In this document: positions 27,507 to 37,286 of the stretch, one piece after another | How positions within the stretch are numbered: the stretch's first letter is position 1 | Layout: each line of letters opens with the position of its first letter | Assembly (NCBI GenBank): GCA_964446955.1 | Contig: CAYUQJ010000001.1 | Span: forward strand, 1,201,479-1,265,478 | Length of the DNA: 64,000 bases | DNA from: Leptolinea sp964446955 | Lineage (GTDB): Bacteria > Chloroflexota > Anaerolineae > Anaerolineales > Anaerolineaceae | Reading direction: 5' to 3' | Made by a program: the position numbers and the translations under genes | Notes under the pieces: generated by a model | The model's database searches: none | What the model saw: only the letters and a program-made list of their open reading frames with translations | What the model was told of the DNA's origin: nothing

Positions 27507-29546
27507 CTAATCCACCGGTTTTCCACAGCTTACATAAGCTTTAATATATGTATTCTTCTTATTCGACTCGACCGTGTTAACATCCGCATCAATCCTATCC
27601 CACAGGTCACACAATGCCGGACGTAGTGAGGGATTGGTTGCGTACGCGTTTTCTGTGAACTTCACTGCCTGATCCCAGTCTCCCACATGCCCAAACGCTT
27701 CGATCAATACGGGAAGCTCAGTGGGTGTATTGGGGAGGAAACCATTTTCCACGGCTTCATTGCTCAAGCGGGCTGCTTCATCCCAATCCTTCTTTTGACG
27801 TTGCAGGTCGATCTTTTGGTAATAATAACACCATGTGTGTTCAGGCTCTGGGAAATATTGTGGTGCGGGGTGTTTGGTTTTCTCCGGATCAGTGATAATC
27901 CGGGATAGGTTTGAAATTGGGATAGCCGGCTCCATTTTATCCGGCAGGCTTGGAATTGATTCGGCATTGGTATAAATCGGATCCATTACTTTCAGACAAC
28001 CGTTGGAAGCAAGGTAAACCGCCAGAGAGTCTGAAGTATTGCCTTTAAAAGTAAAAGCGCGATATGTCTGTTTGACAGGTTGATCCGGTTCGGCGCTGGG
28101 CAGACTATTTTTTAGTCGCACAGAAAGATAATTTAGCATGTACGGCATATCCCTGCCATCAAAATCTGGAGCGTACATCCAGTTGATGGGAGCCGTCAGG
28201 GAATTATCCGAGTAATACTTGAATGGAAACTCATGGGTTAGCAACAAGGTGTTTTCCTGTAAATCTGGCACGCGCCAACTAAGCTGCCAGAAGAAGTCTC
28301 TGGACATTTCCCATTCCCGTCTGAATGTGTTCGATGTATAGAATTGCCAACCGGCTGCCAGGCTGATCAATATTGATAACAGCACAATCTTTTGCCGTGA
28401 AGTCCGGATAAAGATTTCGAACAGACCCACCAATAAAAGAACAGAACCTATCATTAAAGCAAGTGTGAACCGGTTCCAGGGAAAGACAAGTGTCAGAGGA
28501 AGGCTGGCAATCCAGAAAGGAATTCCGCCCAATAAGAGCATTAAGGTTCCAAGAAGTACTGATGTCCATCCCCATCGATCTGGCGGCTCGTCATCTTTCG
28601 AAGGCTCAAGGAAAGCCCGCGCTTTAAGTAAATATACTATGGAGAACACAAACATAGCCAGGACAATGATCCAAAAGATCTGGGTTGTGCGGATCTCAAA
28701 TTCCAAAACATTGGGTGGTGTGAGAGTTTGATTCCAGGCGAGCCATCCCCCGGTCAAAAAGTTGGAACCTAAAGAGAACAACAGGCTGACCAATGTTGAT
28801 TTTGGCGTCTCTGCCATGGCTTCCATCGCAGATATCTGATAGGTATTGGATTGGAAGAAAAACGCCCGCCACAGGGAAAATCCCAATAAGACCAGGGCAT
28901 ATGGCAGCCAGTGCTTTGCAGTTTTTGTGATTTTGTTTTTTAACGGCAATACTGTTTCTGAAAAGATCAACACAAGGAGCACAGGCCTTATGAGTTCCAA
29001 TCCAAAGAAATATTCTGTCGAGAAAAGATTGAAGGCAGATAGAACCAGCGCGCCAATAGTCGCAGGCCAGAATGAAATCTTTCTGCGTACGGCTGCCATC
29101 ATTAAGGCCAGAGAAACCAGAAATGCCGCCAGGATGATGTATGCTTCACTATATATCACTGAGATCCATTGCTGTCCAAAACCCGGATATACGGCAAACA
29201 GCATGGATGCCCAGAAGACCTGCTGCCGTTTTTCCGGCCACAGGATAGTGAACGTCTTCCAAAAAGCAAGTGTTGTCAGCCAGCGCCAGATCAACGCAAA
29301 GATCTGCCAGACGATCGGGTTGGAGCCTAACAACGGAAGATTGATGGAATACAAAATGGCGAGGAAGGGGCGATCCTTGGAAAATACATCAGCAAATCCG
29401 GAAGCCCCCAGGGTTTTTGAAAACCATATATAAGGCCAATCATCCCAGAAGAAACCCAACCAGGGGATCAACAGCCCATAGGATAAAACGCATGTTAGGA
29501 ATAGCGCGATGGGAATTGTGCGCTCGGAAAGAACTCTTGGTTTCAT
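27507..29546 (-). CDS. Large GT-C-like membrane protein with TPR-like tail
   Basis: 679 residues. About twelve membrane helices cover 1-440. The first loop has FFWDDWPY (about 31-38), the acidic pair expected at the GT-C active site. A soluble C-terminal part (about 440-679) ends in helical repeats of TPR character (KDWDEAARLSNEAVE and GDWDQAVKFTENA). It is probably a membrane glycosyltransferase using a polyprenyl-phosphate sugar made by the neighbouring GT2. The family name is not certain. Confidence 0.6.
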   Translation of the reverse strand: MKPRVLSERTIPIALFLTCVLSYGLLIPWLGFFWDDWPYIWFSKTLGASGFADVFSKDRPFLAILYSINLPLLGSNPIVWQIFALIWRWLTTLAFWKTFTILWPEKRQQVFWASMLFAVYPGFGQQWISVIYSEAYIILAAFLVSLALMMAAVRRKISFWPATIGALVLSAFNLFSTEYFFGLELIRPVLLVLIFSETVLPLKNKITKTAKHWLPYALVLLGFSLWRAFFFQSNTYQISAMEAMAETPKSTLVSLLFSLGSNFLTGGWLAWNQTLTPPNVLEFEIRTTQIFWIIVLAMFVFSIVYLLKARAFLEPSKDDEPPDRWGWTSVLLGTLMLLLGGIPFWIASLPLTLVFPWNRFTLALMIGSVLLLVGLFEIFIRTSRQKIVLLSILISLAAGWQFYTSNTFRREWEMSRDFFWQLSWRVPDLQENTLLLTHEFPFKYYSDNSLTAPINWMYAPDFDGRDMPYMLNYLSVRLKNSLPSAEPDQPVKQTYRAFTFKGNTSDSLAVYLASNGCLKVMDPIYTNAESIPSLPDKMEPAIPISNLSRIITDPEKTKHPAPQYFPEPEHTWCYYYQKIDLQRQKKDWDEAARLSNEAVENGFLPNTPTELPVLIEAFGHVGDWDQAVKFTENAYATNPSLRPALCDLWDRIDADVNTVESNKKNTYIKAYVSCGKPVD

Positions 29547-29630
29547 ATTTGTCCAAAAAATGGGTTAAGCCAAAATATCAACTGGTTAGTATAGTGGAGA
29601 ATAGGGTATTTGCCAAGAAACCCTACCCAG

Positions 29631-30176
29631 CTAACGGATTGTTGGTAGAAAACTGAAAATTCCCGCCCCGCCAAATGCAAAAAGCATCATTTTTAAAATA
29701 TTTCCCGTAAAAGAGCCTATGAAAAATTTCCATACCGGCATTTTGAGAACCCCGGCGGAAAATCCTACCAGGTCAAATGCCGGGTTGGGTACCATGGCCA
29801 ATCCCATGATGACCCATACACCATACTTTTTTATCCATCCTTCAACTCTTACATGCCAGTGAGTCCGTTCGACCAGCTCCCGCCCGGAAAAGCCCACCAG
29901 ATAACCGCTGAATTCTCCCAGCCCCGCCCCCAGCCCCGCCGCTACAGCCACCCAGAACGGATTGAAGACGGCGCCCATGGCTGTTATGAACATAATTCCT
30001 GGGAGAGGAATAAAAACAGTAGCACTGGATAAAAGCGCGACAAGAAAAATACCCGGGTAACCCAACGATCCGAATTGTTGGATCTGCTGTCGGTTTTGTA
30101 TAAGGATAAAGGTTAAACCTAATGCGCAGATCAATATACACGCGCTGATCAAACGTTGCTTCGTAATCTTGCTCAT
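29631..30176 (-). CDS. VTT (DedA/SNARE-associated) family membrane protein
   Basis: 181 residues with about five hydrophobic segments. The VTT core is seen: FIPLPGIMFITAMGAVF (about 56-72), then GAGLGEFSGYLVGFSGREL (about 82-100) and MVPNPAFDLVGFSAG near 128. DedA/VTT proteins move undecaprenyl phosphate or phospholipids across the membrane. In this polysaccharide-rich stretch, recycling of the carrier lipid is an attractive but unproven role. It lies 13 bases after udk on the same strand. Confidence 0.85.
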   Translation of the reverse strand: MSKITKQRLISACILICALGLTFILIQNRQQIQQFGSLGYPGIFLVALLSSATVFIPLPGIMFITAMGAVFNPFWVAVAAGLGAGLGEFSGYLVGFSGRELVERTHWHVRVEGWIKKYGVWVIMGLAMVPNPAFDLVGFSAGVLKMPVWKFFIGSFTGNILKMMLFAFGGAGIFSFLPTIR

Positions 30177-30189
30177 ATATTTATTATGT

Positions 30190-30840
30190 TTATACCTGTA
30201 ATGATTCCGTCTTAAGCATCATCTCTATCCGCGCGATGACCATATCCATGGCAGCTTCGTTAAGGCCGCCTTCCGGGATGATCATATCAGCATAGCGTTT
30301 GGATGGCTCAACAAATTCCAGATGCATCGGTCTGACAGTAGTTAGGTATTGTGTGATGACTGATTCCATGGTCCTTCCACGTTCAGCAATGTCCCTTTGC
30401 AGACGTCGTATGAATCGAATATCCGGGTCTGTGTCGACAAAGATCTTTACATCAAAAAGTTCGCGTAACGCGGCTTCTGTAAAAATTAGAATCCCTTCGA
30501 CCAGTATCACCCGGCTTGGCTTAACTTCGACCACTTGAGTGGTTCGGGTATGAGTTGTGAAATCATAAATTGGGAGTTGTACCGGCTTCCAATCCCGCAG
30601 ATCCCGAATATGCTGCATCATCAGTTCTGATTCCAGTGAATCGGGATGGTCGAAATTTATCTCCTGCCGCCGTAGTGGGGGCAGATGCCGGAGGTCTTTG
30701 TAATACGCGTCGTGGGGGATATACGCAATTCGGGATCGACCCACTTTATTAAGAATCACGCTGGCAACCGTTGTCTTTCCCGAACCGGTTCCACCGGCAA
30801 TTCCGATGACAAGGGGTTTCCCGTGTGAGCTCATGCTCAA
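30190..30840 (-). CDS. udk: Uridine kinase
   Basis: 216 residues, the standard bacterial Udk length. Walker A is GIAGGTGSGKTTVA (about 13-26), followed by YIPHDAYYKDL (about 40), NFDHPDSLE (about 58) and the nucleoside-binding IYDFTTHTR (about 86). VEGILIFTEAALRELFD (about 109) and FIRRLQRDIAERGR (about 137) complete the family. It phosphorylates uridine and cytidine to the monophosphates. On the minus strand TATAAT lies only six bases before the ATG, hinting at a very short or absent leader, but the -35 is poor. Confidence 0.95.
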   Translation of the reverse strand: MSMSSHGKPLVIGIAGGTGSGKTTVASVILNKVGRSRIAYIPHDAYYKDLRHLPPLRRQEINFDHPDSLESELMMQHIRDLRDWKPVQLPIYDFTTHTRTTQVVEVKPSRVILVEGILIFTEAALRELFDVKIFVDTDPDIRFIRRLQRDIAERGRTMESVITQYLTTVRPMHLEFVEPSKRYADMIIPEGGLNEAAMDMVIARIEMMLKTESLQV

Positions 30841-31022
30841 ATTATAACCGATGGTGGTCTGACAATTTAATTCTTCCAGAATTCCGCTATAATTATGTTA
30901 CATATTTCGAGAAAAAATGAAAATCGGGGAATATTACGATACCATAAATAATCAAATAGCAACTCTGTTGTTCAAACCCTCCAGAATTGGCATGGTTGCA
31001 TAATTATTCAATCGGAAGGCAA

Positions 31023-33884
31023 ATGAATTCATTTAAAAAGGATTCAAATCCCCAAAAACCCGTTAATGACATCCAAAGTGGACCAGGCAAACATAATACC
31101 CAATTAACCAGACTAAATTCTCAAGCCTCGTTTGGGACAGTGCCATCATTGCCAGATGCCATTCTCTATCAAGATTTAAATCTTATATACCGACGGTCCT
31201 ACAAAAATTCTGATCGCTTTCAATTGGAGACACCGGAAGGAAAATCGGATTTTGATTTTTTCCCTCTTGAAGAAGCCAAAAAGAGCACAAACCTGAAGAA
31301 GCGGGTAATTAAAAATGGGAACGTCGAAAGTGAATTATTAACAAACAACCTTGGCCCCAAATCCCAAACCCTCTTTCTTGAATACCATCCCTGGATAGAT
31401 GCTGACGGGAAAGTTATTGGCGTAGTTTCCCATATCCACGTGGTTTCAAAATCTCAAATGACGGCTGAAATGCTGACCAGACAATTATTTGGCGAGTCAT
31501 TACTGGCAACCATCGCGTCAGAATTTCTTAGAACAGGATCAGATGAGATTGGGGAGAAGTTATGCCAGTCTTTGGGGAAAATCGGGGATTACCTCGAAGC
31601 GGATCTCGGCTTCATCCGCTTCATCGATCTGAAAGAAAACAAAATCTTGCCGGGTTATGAGTGGAAAAGTCCATCACTTCCATATCTTGAATCCAGTATG
31701 CCCGGTACCAGTTTTGACCAGTTCAAATTGATGAAGAAACAACTCATCAATAATTTGCCCATATACGTCCCGGAAGTCTTTGAAATTCCGCCGGAAGGAA
31801 CAGCAGAAAGAAACGCCCTTCAACAGATGGGGCTGGAATCACTGGTAATCCTGCCCATCTTCATTGGGGAAGAGCTTTGTGGATATCTCGGATTCGGCGC
31901 GAAAAAGTACCATCCCTTTTGGTCAGAACGCGAAAAAAGCTACCTTGAGCTTTTCAAAAACATTATTGTGAGTGTCCTCGAACGGCAGGACCGTGAAAGA
32001 TTACTTCAAGAAGGCCGGAATCTTTATCAAAAAGTTGTAGAGCTTTCGCCCAGTTATATTTTTATCGTGCAGAACGAAAAACTTCTATACATTAATCCTA
32101 CAAGCGTGCGGAGATTAGGGTTCGCTGATAATGAAATATTGATCGGGGAGAGAATCGACAAGATCATTCCGATCGAAATTGTTGAAGATTGCAGAAAAAA
32201 GATCAGCGATCTCGCAAAAGGTGAGAAAGTAACCAAACATGAGATCTCTTTTCAGAACAGAGAGGGATCAACAATTGAAGTTGACTACAACGCGATCCCG
32301 CTTACTCTGTATGGCAAACCGGCAACCCTGACTGTGGCAACAGATATCAGCCAGCGCAAGCAGATAGAACGCGAGATTGAAAATAACCGGCTGTTCCTTC
32401 AGCAAATTCTTGATTTTTCACCCATGGGTATATATGTTTTTGACAATGAGAAAGACAGTTTCACTTTCTTTAATAATGCTATTAAAAATCTTTTTCCAGA
32501 GATAAGTGACGGGCTCGGGAAACAGGACATATTGAAACATTTACGGGACGAAGATCGGCTGAAGGTTGCAATCAATTTGAAAAAAATCAGCCTTCTTCCT
32601 GTCAGTGAATTTATTGAAGACGAATACTGCTGGATCACATCAGACGGTGATCCGGTATGGCTGCATGCCATAATCACTCCGATTGAAAAATCAGCAGACG
32701 GATCAACTACAAAATCTTTGACGATTGTCCAAAACATTAATGATTTCAAGAAAGCGCAAGAGGAGTTGCGCAGAAATGAAGAAAAACACCGCGGCTTGGT
32801 TGCGAGTATCCCCGGTTTAGTGTATCAGGCATCTTTTCGCGAACCCCATCAGATTGATTTTTTGTCTCCTTACTTTGAAAAGCTAACCGGTTACTCCCAG
32901 GTAAACACATTTCCCGTAAATGTCTCCATATGGGAAGAACTAATTCATCCAGAAGATTACCAGAATTATTTAAATGAAATTGAAGAAGCCCTGTCAACAA
33001 AACGCCCGTTAATCTTGGAATATCGCATCCATCACGCAAACGGTGAATATATCTGGGTCATGGATTCCGGTAGTTTCAGTTACGATGCAAACAACCACCC
33101 CGTGGCAATCATTGGTATTGTTATGGATATTTCCGCCAGGAAACGGGATTACGAAGCCATGCGGGTTCTCTCACAGGATAACCTTCGTCTTCTGGCCAAG
33201 GCAAGGCATGAAGCTGGCAACAAGACATTATTGTTGAATGAAGTAAATCATCGGGTTAAGAACAACATAACCAGCATTATTGGTTTATTGGAATTGGAAA
33301 AACAACACGAAATAGCCACGCCCGATGAATTCAAATCTTCCATTAATGGAGTAATTTCAAGAATTACCAGCCTGGCAAGGGTCCATGATATCCTTTCATC
33401 CAATCAATGGACACCCATGCAGATGGAATTGTTCATCCAAATGATCATAGAAGGTGCCTCAGCGTCTGCGCCCCCTTCTTTAACCATATCTATTGATGTC
33501 TATTCACCCGAACGGAATCTCTGGATCAACACCAGGCAGGCAACCGGGCTTGCTTTAATCCTCAATGAATTAACTACGAACAGTATCAAGCATGCGTTCA
33601 GAGGAAAGAAAAAAGGAATGATCAAAGTTACCATTGGCAGAGATCCGGAAAATATCAACCGGGTAATCATCCGCTATGCGGATGACGGGCCTGGTTGGCC
33701 GGATGATATTTTGAACGGAACCAAAGAAGATGTGGGCATCGAAGTGATCCGTTTGAGTGCATCATCCCCATTAAATGGCGAAATTGGATTTGAAAATGAT
33801 AACGGCGCTGTTGCAACCATAAAATTCAAACTTGTTCCGCAAAAAGAACTTTTACGGATCAATAAACCTGCCCCTTCTTTTTGA
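31023..33884 (+). CDS. Multi-sensor histidine kinase (GAF, PAS repeats, HisKA_2)
   Basis: 953 residues from the ATG at 31023, which follows GGAAGG; a TTG at 30987 would add 12 residues. Domain order: an N-terminal PAS-like region, a GAF domain (about 160-320), then PAS domains (about 335-450, 460-580 and 590-710). The HisKA_2 box is LNEVNHRVKNNITS with the phospho-acceptor His near 742. The ATPase domain follows with LILNELTTNSIKHA (N box) and ADDGPGWPDD (G1). No membrane helix, so it is cytosolic. HisKA_2 kinases often signal to orphan regulators; none is in the window. Confidence 0.92.
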   Translation: MNSFKKDSNPQKPVNDIQSGPGKHNTQLTRLNSQASFGTVPSLPDAILYQDLNLIYRRSYKNSDRFQLETPEGKSDFDFFPLEEAKKSTNLKKRVIKNGNVESELLTNNLGPKSQTLFLEYHPWIDADGKVIGVVSHIHVVSKSQMTAEMLTRQLFGESLLATIASEFLRTGSDEIGEKLCQSLGKIGDYLEADLGFIRFIDLKENKILPGYEWKSPSLPYLESSMPGTSFDQFKLMKKQLINNLPIYVPEVFEIPPEGTAERNALQQMGLESLVILPIFIGEELCGYLGFGAKKYHPFWSEREKSYLELFKNIIVSVLERQDRERLLQEGRNLYQKVVELSPSYIFIVQNEKLLYINPTSVRRLGFADNEILIGERIDKIIPIEIVEDCRKKISDLAKGEKVTKHEISFQNREGSTIEVDYNAIPLTLYGKPATLTVATDISQRKQIEREIENNRLFLQQILDFSPMGIYVFDNEKDSFTFFNNAIKNLFPEISDGLGKQDILKHLRDEDRLKVAINLKKISLLPVSEFIEDEYCWITSDGDPVWLHAIITPIEKSADGSTTKSLTIVQNINDFKKAQEELRRNEEKHRGLVASIPGLVYQASFREPHQIDFLSPYFEKLTGYSQVNTFPVNVSIWEELIHPEDYQNYLNEIEEALSTKRPLILEYRIHHANGEYIWVMDSGSFSYDANNHPVAIIGIVMDISARKRDYEAMRVLSQDNLRLLAKARHEAGNKTLLLNEVNHRVKNNITSIIGLLELEKQHEIATPDEFKSSINGVISRITSLARVHDILSSNQWTPMQMELFIQMIIEGASASAPPSLTISIDVYSPERNLWINTRQATGLALILNELTTNSIKHAFRGKKKGMIKVTIGRDPENINRVIIRYADDGPGWPDDILNGTKEDVGIEVIRLSASSPLNGEIGFENDNGAVATIKFKLVPQKELLRINKPAPSF

Positions 33885-33956
33885 GCCACCGATGGGATTC
33901 GGACCCATGACCTGGCGTTTACGAAACGTCTGCTCTGCCAACTGAGCTACGGTGGC
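33884..33956 (-). tRNA. tRNA-Thr (CGT anticodon)
   Basis: The reverse strand folds as a complete tRNA: acceptor GCCACCG/CGGTGGC, D arm GCTC...GAGC, anticodon loop TTCGTAA (anticodon CGT), variable AGGTC, and T arm ATGGG/CCCAT. One A-C mismatch sits in the anticodon stem. CCA is not encoded. The discriminator base lies on the last base of the kinase stop codon on the opposite strand. Confidence 0.93.
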
Positions 33957-33965
33957 GTGGGTGTG

Positions 33966-33995
33966 ATTATACCAAATCAATAGTTTAATTTACAA
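33966..33995 (-). promoter_or_regulatory. Promoter of tRNA-Thr
   Basis: On the minus strand TTGTAA (33990-33995) and TATAAT (33966-33971) are 18 bases apart, and the -10 is extended (TGG directly before it). The start would fall just ahead of the tRNA. Confidence 0.65.
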
Positions 33996-34004
33996 TATAA
34001 TCAT

Positions 34005-35285
34005 ATGCGCATCGCGATGCTCTCTTACCACACATGTCCACTTGCCACGTTAGGTGGAAAAGATACAGGCGGGATGAATGTCTATGTGAAGGAACTGACC
34101 AGCCACCTTGGACACGCAGGAGTCCATGTGGATGTGTATACCCGTTCGCAGGATGAACATGTACCCCATGTCCTTCATGATCTCGGCTATGGCAACCGAG
34201 TGGTACATGTTCCGGCCGGACCCGAAATACCTCTCCCAAAACCTCAACTGGCCACATATATCCAGGATTTCACAAAAGGCATTCTTCAATTTGTAAACGA
34301 CCGCGACATTCACTACGACATCATTCACAGTCACTACTGGATGTCTGGATTGGCCGGACTCGCTCTTCGTGATCAATGGTCATCACCGGTTCTCCACATG
34401 TTCCATACCCTGGGTCTAATGAAGAATCGCATTGCCAGAAGTGAAGCGGAAATTGAAGGAGAATACCGGATCAGTGGTGAGAATGACGTGATCAGGAACG
34501 CGGATCGCCTTGTAGCCGCAACGATCGCTGAAAGGGCCCAATTGGAATTACTGTATCGGGCACCTGCCTCTAAGATCGCTGTGATTCCCCCGGGCGTTGA
34601 TCTGTCACGGTTCTACCCAATCCCCAAAGATGAAGCCAAAGCAGTAATTGGCGTTCCGGCTGATGACAGAATGATCCTTTTTGTCGGTCGGATTGAACCG
34701 CTCAAGGGACTGGAAACCTTGTTACGCGCGCTGGCATTAATGAAATCGGCCGACGAAACAGAATGCTGCCCAATGTATCTGTCTGTCATCGGCGGTGACC
34801 CGGATGAGACATCCGAGGAAATGAATGAAGAAATGGCTCGGCTCCTTGCCTTGCGAGACCAACTTGATTTACAACAAATGGTAATTTTCCTCGGGAAACG
34901 GGCGCAGGATACTCTTCCATATTACTACTCCGCCGCGGAGGTGGTTGTTGTCCCATCATTCTATGAATCCTTCGGGATGGTGGCTTTGGAAGCCATGGCC
35001 TGCGGGACTCCAGTTGTCGCCTCCCAGGTAGGCGGTCTGGCTTTTCTGGTTCAGGATGGAATCACCGGTTTTTCCGTACCGGATGGAGACGCACACGCGC
35101 TGTGTGACCGCCTCATCACCCTGGCAAAGGATGAAAACCTCCGTTCAGAACTTGGTGAAAAAGCGGCCAATTATGCCCGGGAATATGGTTGGGACACGAT
35201 AACCGAGAGAATGATCAACCTCTACGATGAAACATTGAACAATCCACCGCAAATCAGGCACGGCGAACATCAGGAAACATATTAG
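34005..35285 (+). CDS. MshA-like / sucrose-synthase-like family 4 glycosyltransferase
   Basis: 426 residues. It matches the MshA-type GT4: MRIAMLSYHTCPLATLGGKDTGGMNVY (family start, glycine loop at GGKDTGG), VDVYTRSQD, SHYWMSGLAGLAL (about 107), then VIPPGVDLSRFYP, LFVGRIEPLKGLETLLRAL and SFYESFGMVALEAMACGTPVVAS (about 317). Members transfer GlcNAc to inositol phosphate (mycothiol) or make sucrose and related glycosides. No other mycothiol gene is in the window, so the product is open. A TATAAT ends four bases before the ATG, so if it is a promoter the real start may be the second in-frame ATG at 34017. The 3' end overlaps dinB by four bases, convergently. Confidence 0.87.
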   Translation: MRIAMLSYHTCPLATLGGKDTGGMNVYVKELTSHLGHAGVHVDVYTRSQDEHVPHVLHDLGYGNRVVHVPAGPEIPLPKPQLATYIQDFTKGILQFVNDRDIHYDIIHSHYWMSGLAGLALRDQWSSPVLHMFHTLGLMKNRIARSEAEIEGEYRISGENDVIRNADRLVAATIAERAQLELLYRAPASKIAVIPPGVDLSRFYPIPKDEAKAVIGVPADDRMILFVGRIEPLKGLETLLRALALMKSADETECCPMYLSVIGGDPDETSEEMNEEMARLLALRDQLDLQQMVIFLGKRAQDTLPYYYSAAEVVVVPSFYESFGMVALEAMACGTPVVASQVGGLAFLVQDGITGFSVPDGDAHALCDRLITLAKDENLRSELGEKAANYAREYGWDTITERMINLYDETLNNPPQIRHGEHQETY

Positions 35286-36478
35286 CGGCTGCCGGAATCC
35301 GACTCTTTCTTAATCTCATAACCACGAAAGACTATTTTTGACCCAAATCGCTCGCGTAACGCATCAACCGATCGCAGCAACCTTTCTTCTTTCTCATCCC
35401 TTCGGTCAAAAAGATCGGGTTGAACCGGTTCTTTTGTCAATTGCGAAGTTCCCACACCAATCAGTCGTACTTTTTTCCCATCCGGCCATATTCCATCAAA
35501 CAGCTCAATGGCTGATTGGGAAATAATTGAATCATGGTTGGTAGCCTGATTCAGCAATGTTTGACGCGTATGGGTTTCAAAACTCGCCCATCGGATCTTA
35601 ATTCTGACTGTTTTTGCAGAAAACCCCTTCTTTCTTAATTGACTGGCGACTTTTGACGAGAGCCGCTTTATTGTCGTCGTTAACACGTCCCTGTCATTGA
35701 CATCGTTAGTGAATGTAATCTCCTGACTGACTGATTTTACCTCTCGCTCAACTTCTATCGTCCGATCGTCAATCCCAAGAGCCCTTTCATACAATTCCAG
35801 ACCATTCCGACCAAATAAACGTTCCAATTCATCAGACGTTCTTAATGCGATATCGCCTATTGTTTTGAACCCCAAAGTTTGAAAACGTTCAGCTGTTTTA
35901 GGTCCTACTCCCCATAATGCATTTACAGGAAGCGGTGCAAGGAATTCCCGTTCTCGCCCCGGGTCGACGATGGTAATGGCGTTGGGGGGATTTGGCGCTT
36001 TGTGGGCACCTTTGCCGCAATTGTTGGCTATTTTCGCGACCAGCATATTCGTCGCTCCGCCAATGGAACATGGAAGTCTGGTCTCATTATTGATACGTGA
36101 TTGTAGAGACCGGGCAATCTGCAATGGGGTCTCTGGCAGGTCAGATACGTCCAGAAAAGCTTCATCAATGGATAATTTTTGAACCAGCGGCGTAAAATCG
36201 CAGACAATTTCCATTACACTTTTTGAGTATTCTACATAATCGGCGTTTCCGGATGATACCAATATGAGATCAGGACAAAGACGCATCGCCCTGCCGGTTG
36301 GCATGGCAGAATGAACCCCATACCGCCTCGCCGCATAGGAAGCTGTGGAAATCACGCCGCGTTTACCAGCCTGACCGCCAACCGCGAACGGTTTCCCCTT
36401 TAGTGATGGATTTTGTAATTCTTCCACAGAGCAGAAGAAAGCATCAAGATCCATGTGCAAAATTTTTCGTGTTCGCAT
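35282..36478 (-). CDS. dinB: DNA polymerase IV
   Basis: 398 residues from the ATG at 36478; a GTG at 36487 adds three residues. A full Y-family polymerase: KILHMDLDAFFCSVEEL (metal Asp), FAVGGQAGKRGVISTASYAARRYGV, then LSIDEAFLDV (the second and third catalytic acids), and the helix-hairpin-helix thumb region ALWGVGPKTAERFQTLGF (about 180). The little-finger domain (about 235-350) has QEITFTNDV. It copies past damaged bases. No LexA-type box is obvious. The C-terminus ends after KSDSGSR-like residues without a beta-clamp motif that I can define with certainty. Confidence 0.96.
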   Translation of the reverse strand: MRTRKILHMDLDAFFCSVEELQNPSLKGKPFAVGGQAGKRGVISTASYAARRYGVHSAMPTGRAMRLCPDLILVSSGNADYVEYSKSVMEIVCDFTPLVQKLSIDEAFLDVSDLPETPLQIARSLQSRINNETRLPCSIGGATNMLVAKIANNCGKGAHKAPNPPNAITIVDPGREREFLAPLPVNALWGVGPKTAERFQTLGFKTIGDIALRTSDELERLFGRNGLELYERALGIDDRTIEVEREVKSVSQEITFTNDVNDRDVLTTTIKRLSSKVASQLRKKGFSAKTVRIKIRWASFETHTRQTLLNQATNHDSIISQSAIELFDGIWPDGKKVRLIGVGTSQLTKEPVQPDLFDRRDEKEERLLRSVDALRERFGSKIVFRGYEIKKESDSGSR

Positions 36479-36487
36479 CCCGGTCAC

Positions 36488-37286
36488 CAGGTCGAATCAG
36501 ATAATAGCATGAGTAATAATCGTAGCAGTCTCTGGATACGGAGTAAGTTTACTTTGACCGACTGGAATCAGAAAACAGTAATAGGCAAATCGGTAAATCA
36601 AGGCATTCCCGAAATTGTTTTTAGCGTTTGAAGAAACTTTTGAAATCCATCCGCACATATTTCTAACTCAGACGAAAAATTGATCAGAGGCAACCCATTT
36701 TTCATGAAGCAAAATAAAAGGCAAACAATCTTTTCCATGGATTTATAGAAAGAATTGAAACATGAAAGCACTTTCAGAGAGAGAGATTAGTCAGTGCTTT
36801 TTATAGAATAATTGTACCATCAACTTTTTGGGGATTTTATTCCCTTGCGCAATGTTGTAAAATGGATGTATCAAAGCCTGTTTGTCTTCTGGTTTTCCCT
36901 GTGATAACCATACAAATCGGCTCCTTTTTTTCTCGTTTTTTTTACCGATACAAGAAGAATAAGAGATCGTCTGATTCCATAATAGCAACGTTCGTTTCGA
37001 ATCGACTTTTCTCGAATATCCAGCGTCATTCATTTCAACAGCGCAAGAAGCCCGGTAGCACAAACACCGGAAAGTAAGTGACCAATATTGCAAACTAATT
37101 TCAGGCTTGAATTCTATTCCCCATAGAATCGTTCCATTTGTCGACCATTGAAGTGCCTGTTCATTAACAACCTGATCGAAAGCCACATTCATCGAAGAAC
37201 AATATCGCAAAATCAGATCATTGTACCGACGTCTTGCTTATTTCGACATTTCGGGAAGCGATCATAGATTTTACAGGAGATCTGTT
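36488..37286. other. Long intergenic region upstream of the NuoE-NuoF gene
   Basis: About 800 bases with no supported gene. A weak hairpin (AAAGCACT at 36765-36772 with AGTGCTTT at 36793-36800, then TT) lies at its left end. A 139-residue minus frame (36791-37210) has no family, unusual composition and no Shine-Dalgarno, so I do not call it. There is no clear promoter for the downstream gene. The region may be a decayed gene or house an unrecognised RNA. Confidence 0.45.

Noticed and set aside
30841..30846. Leaderless promoter for udk
   Set aside because: The TATAAT is well placed but no -35 is convincing, so I do not list it as a feature.
36791..37210. 139-residue minus-strand frame in the gap before the NuoE-NuoF gene
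   Set aside because: Odd composition, no Shine-Dalgarno, no family features, and another frame is also open there.
36488..37286. Insertion sequence remnant in the long gap
   Set aside because: No inverted ends, no transposase-like frame and no target duplication were found.
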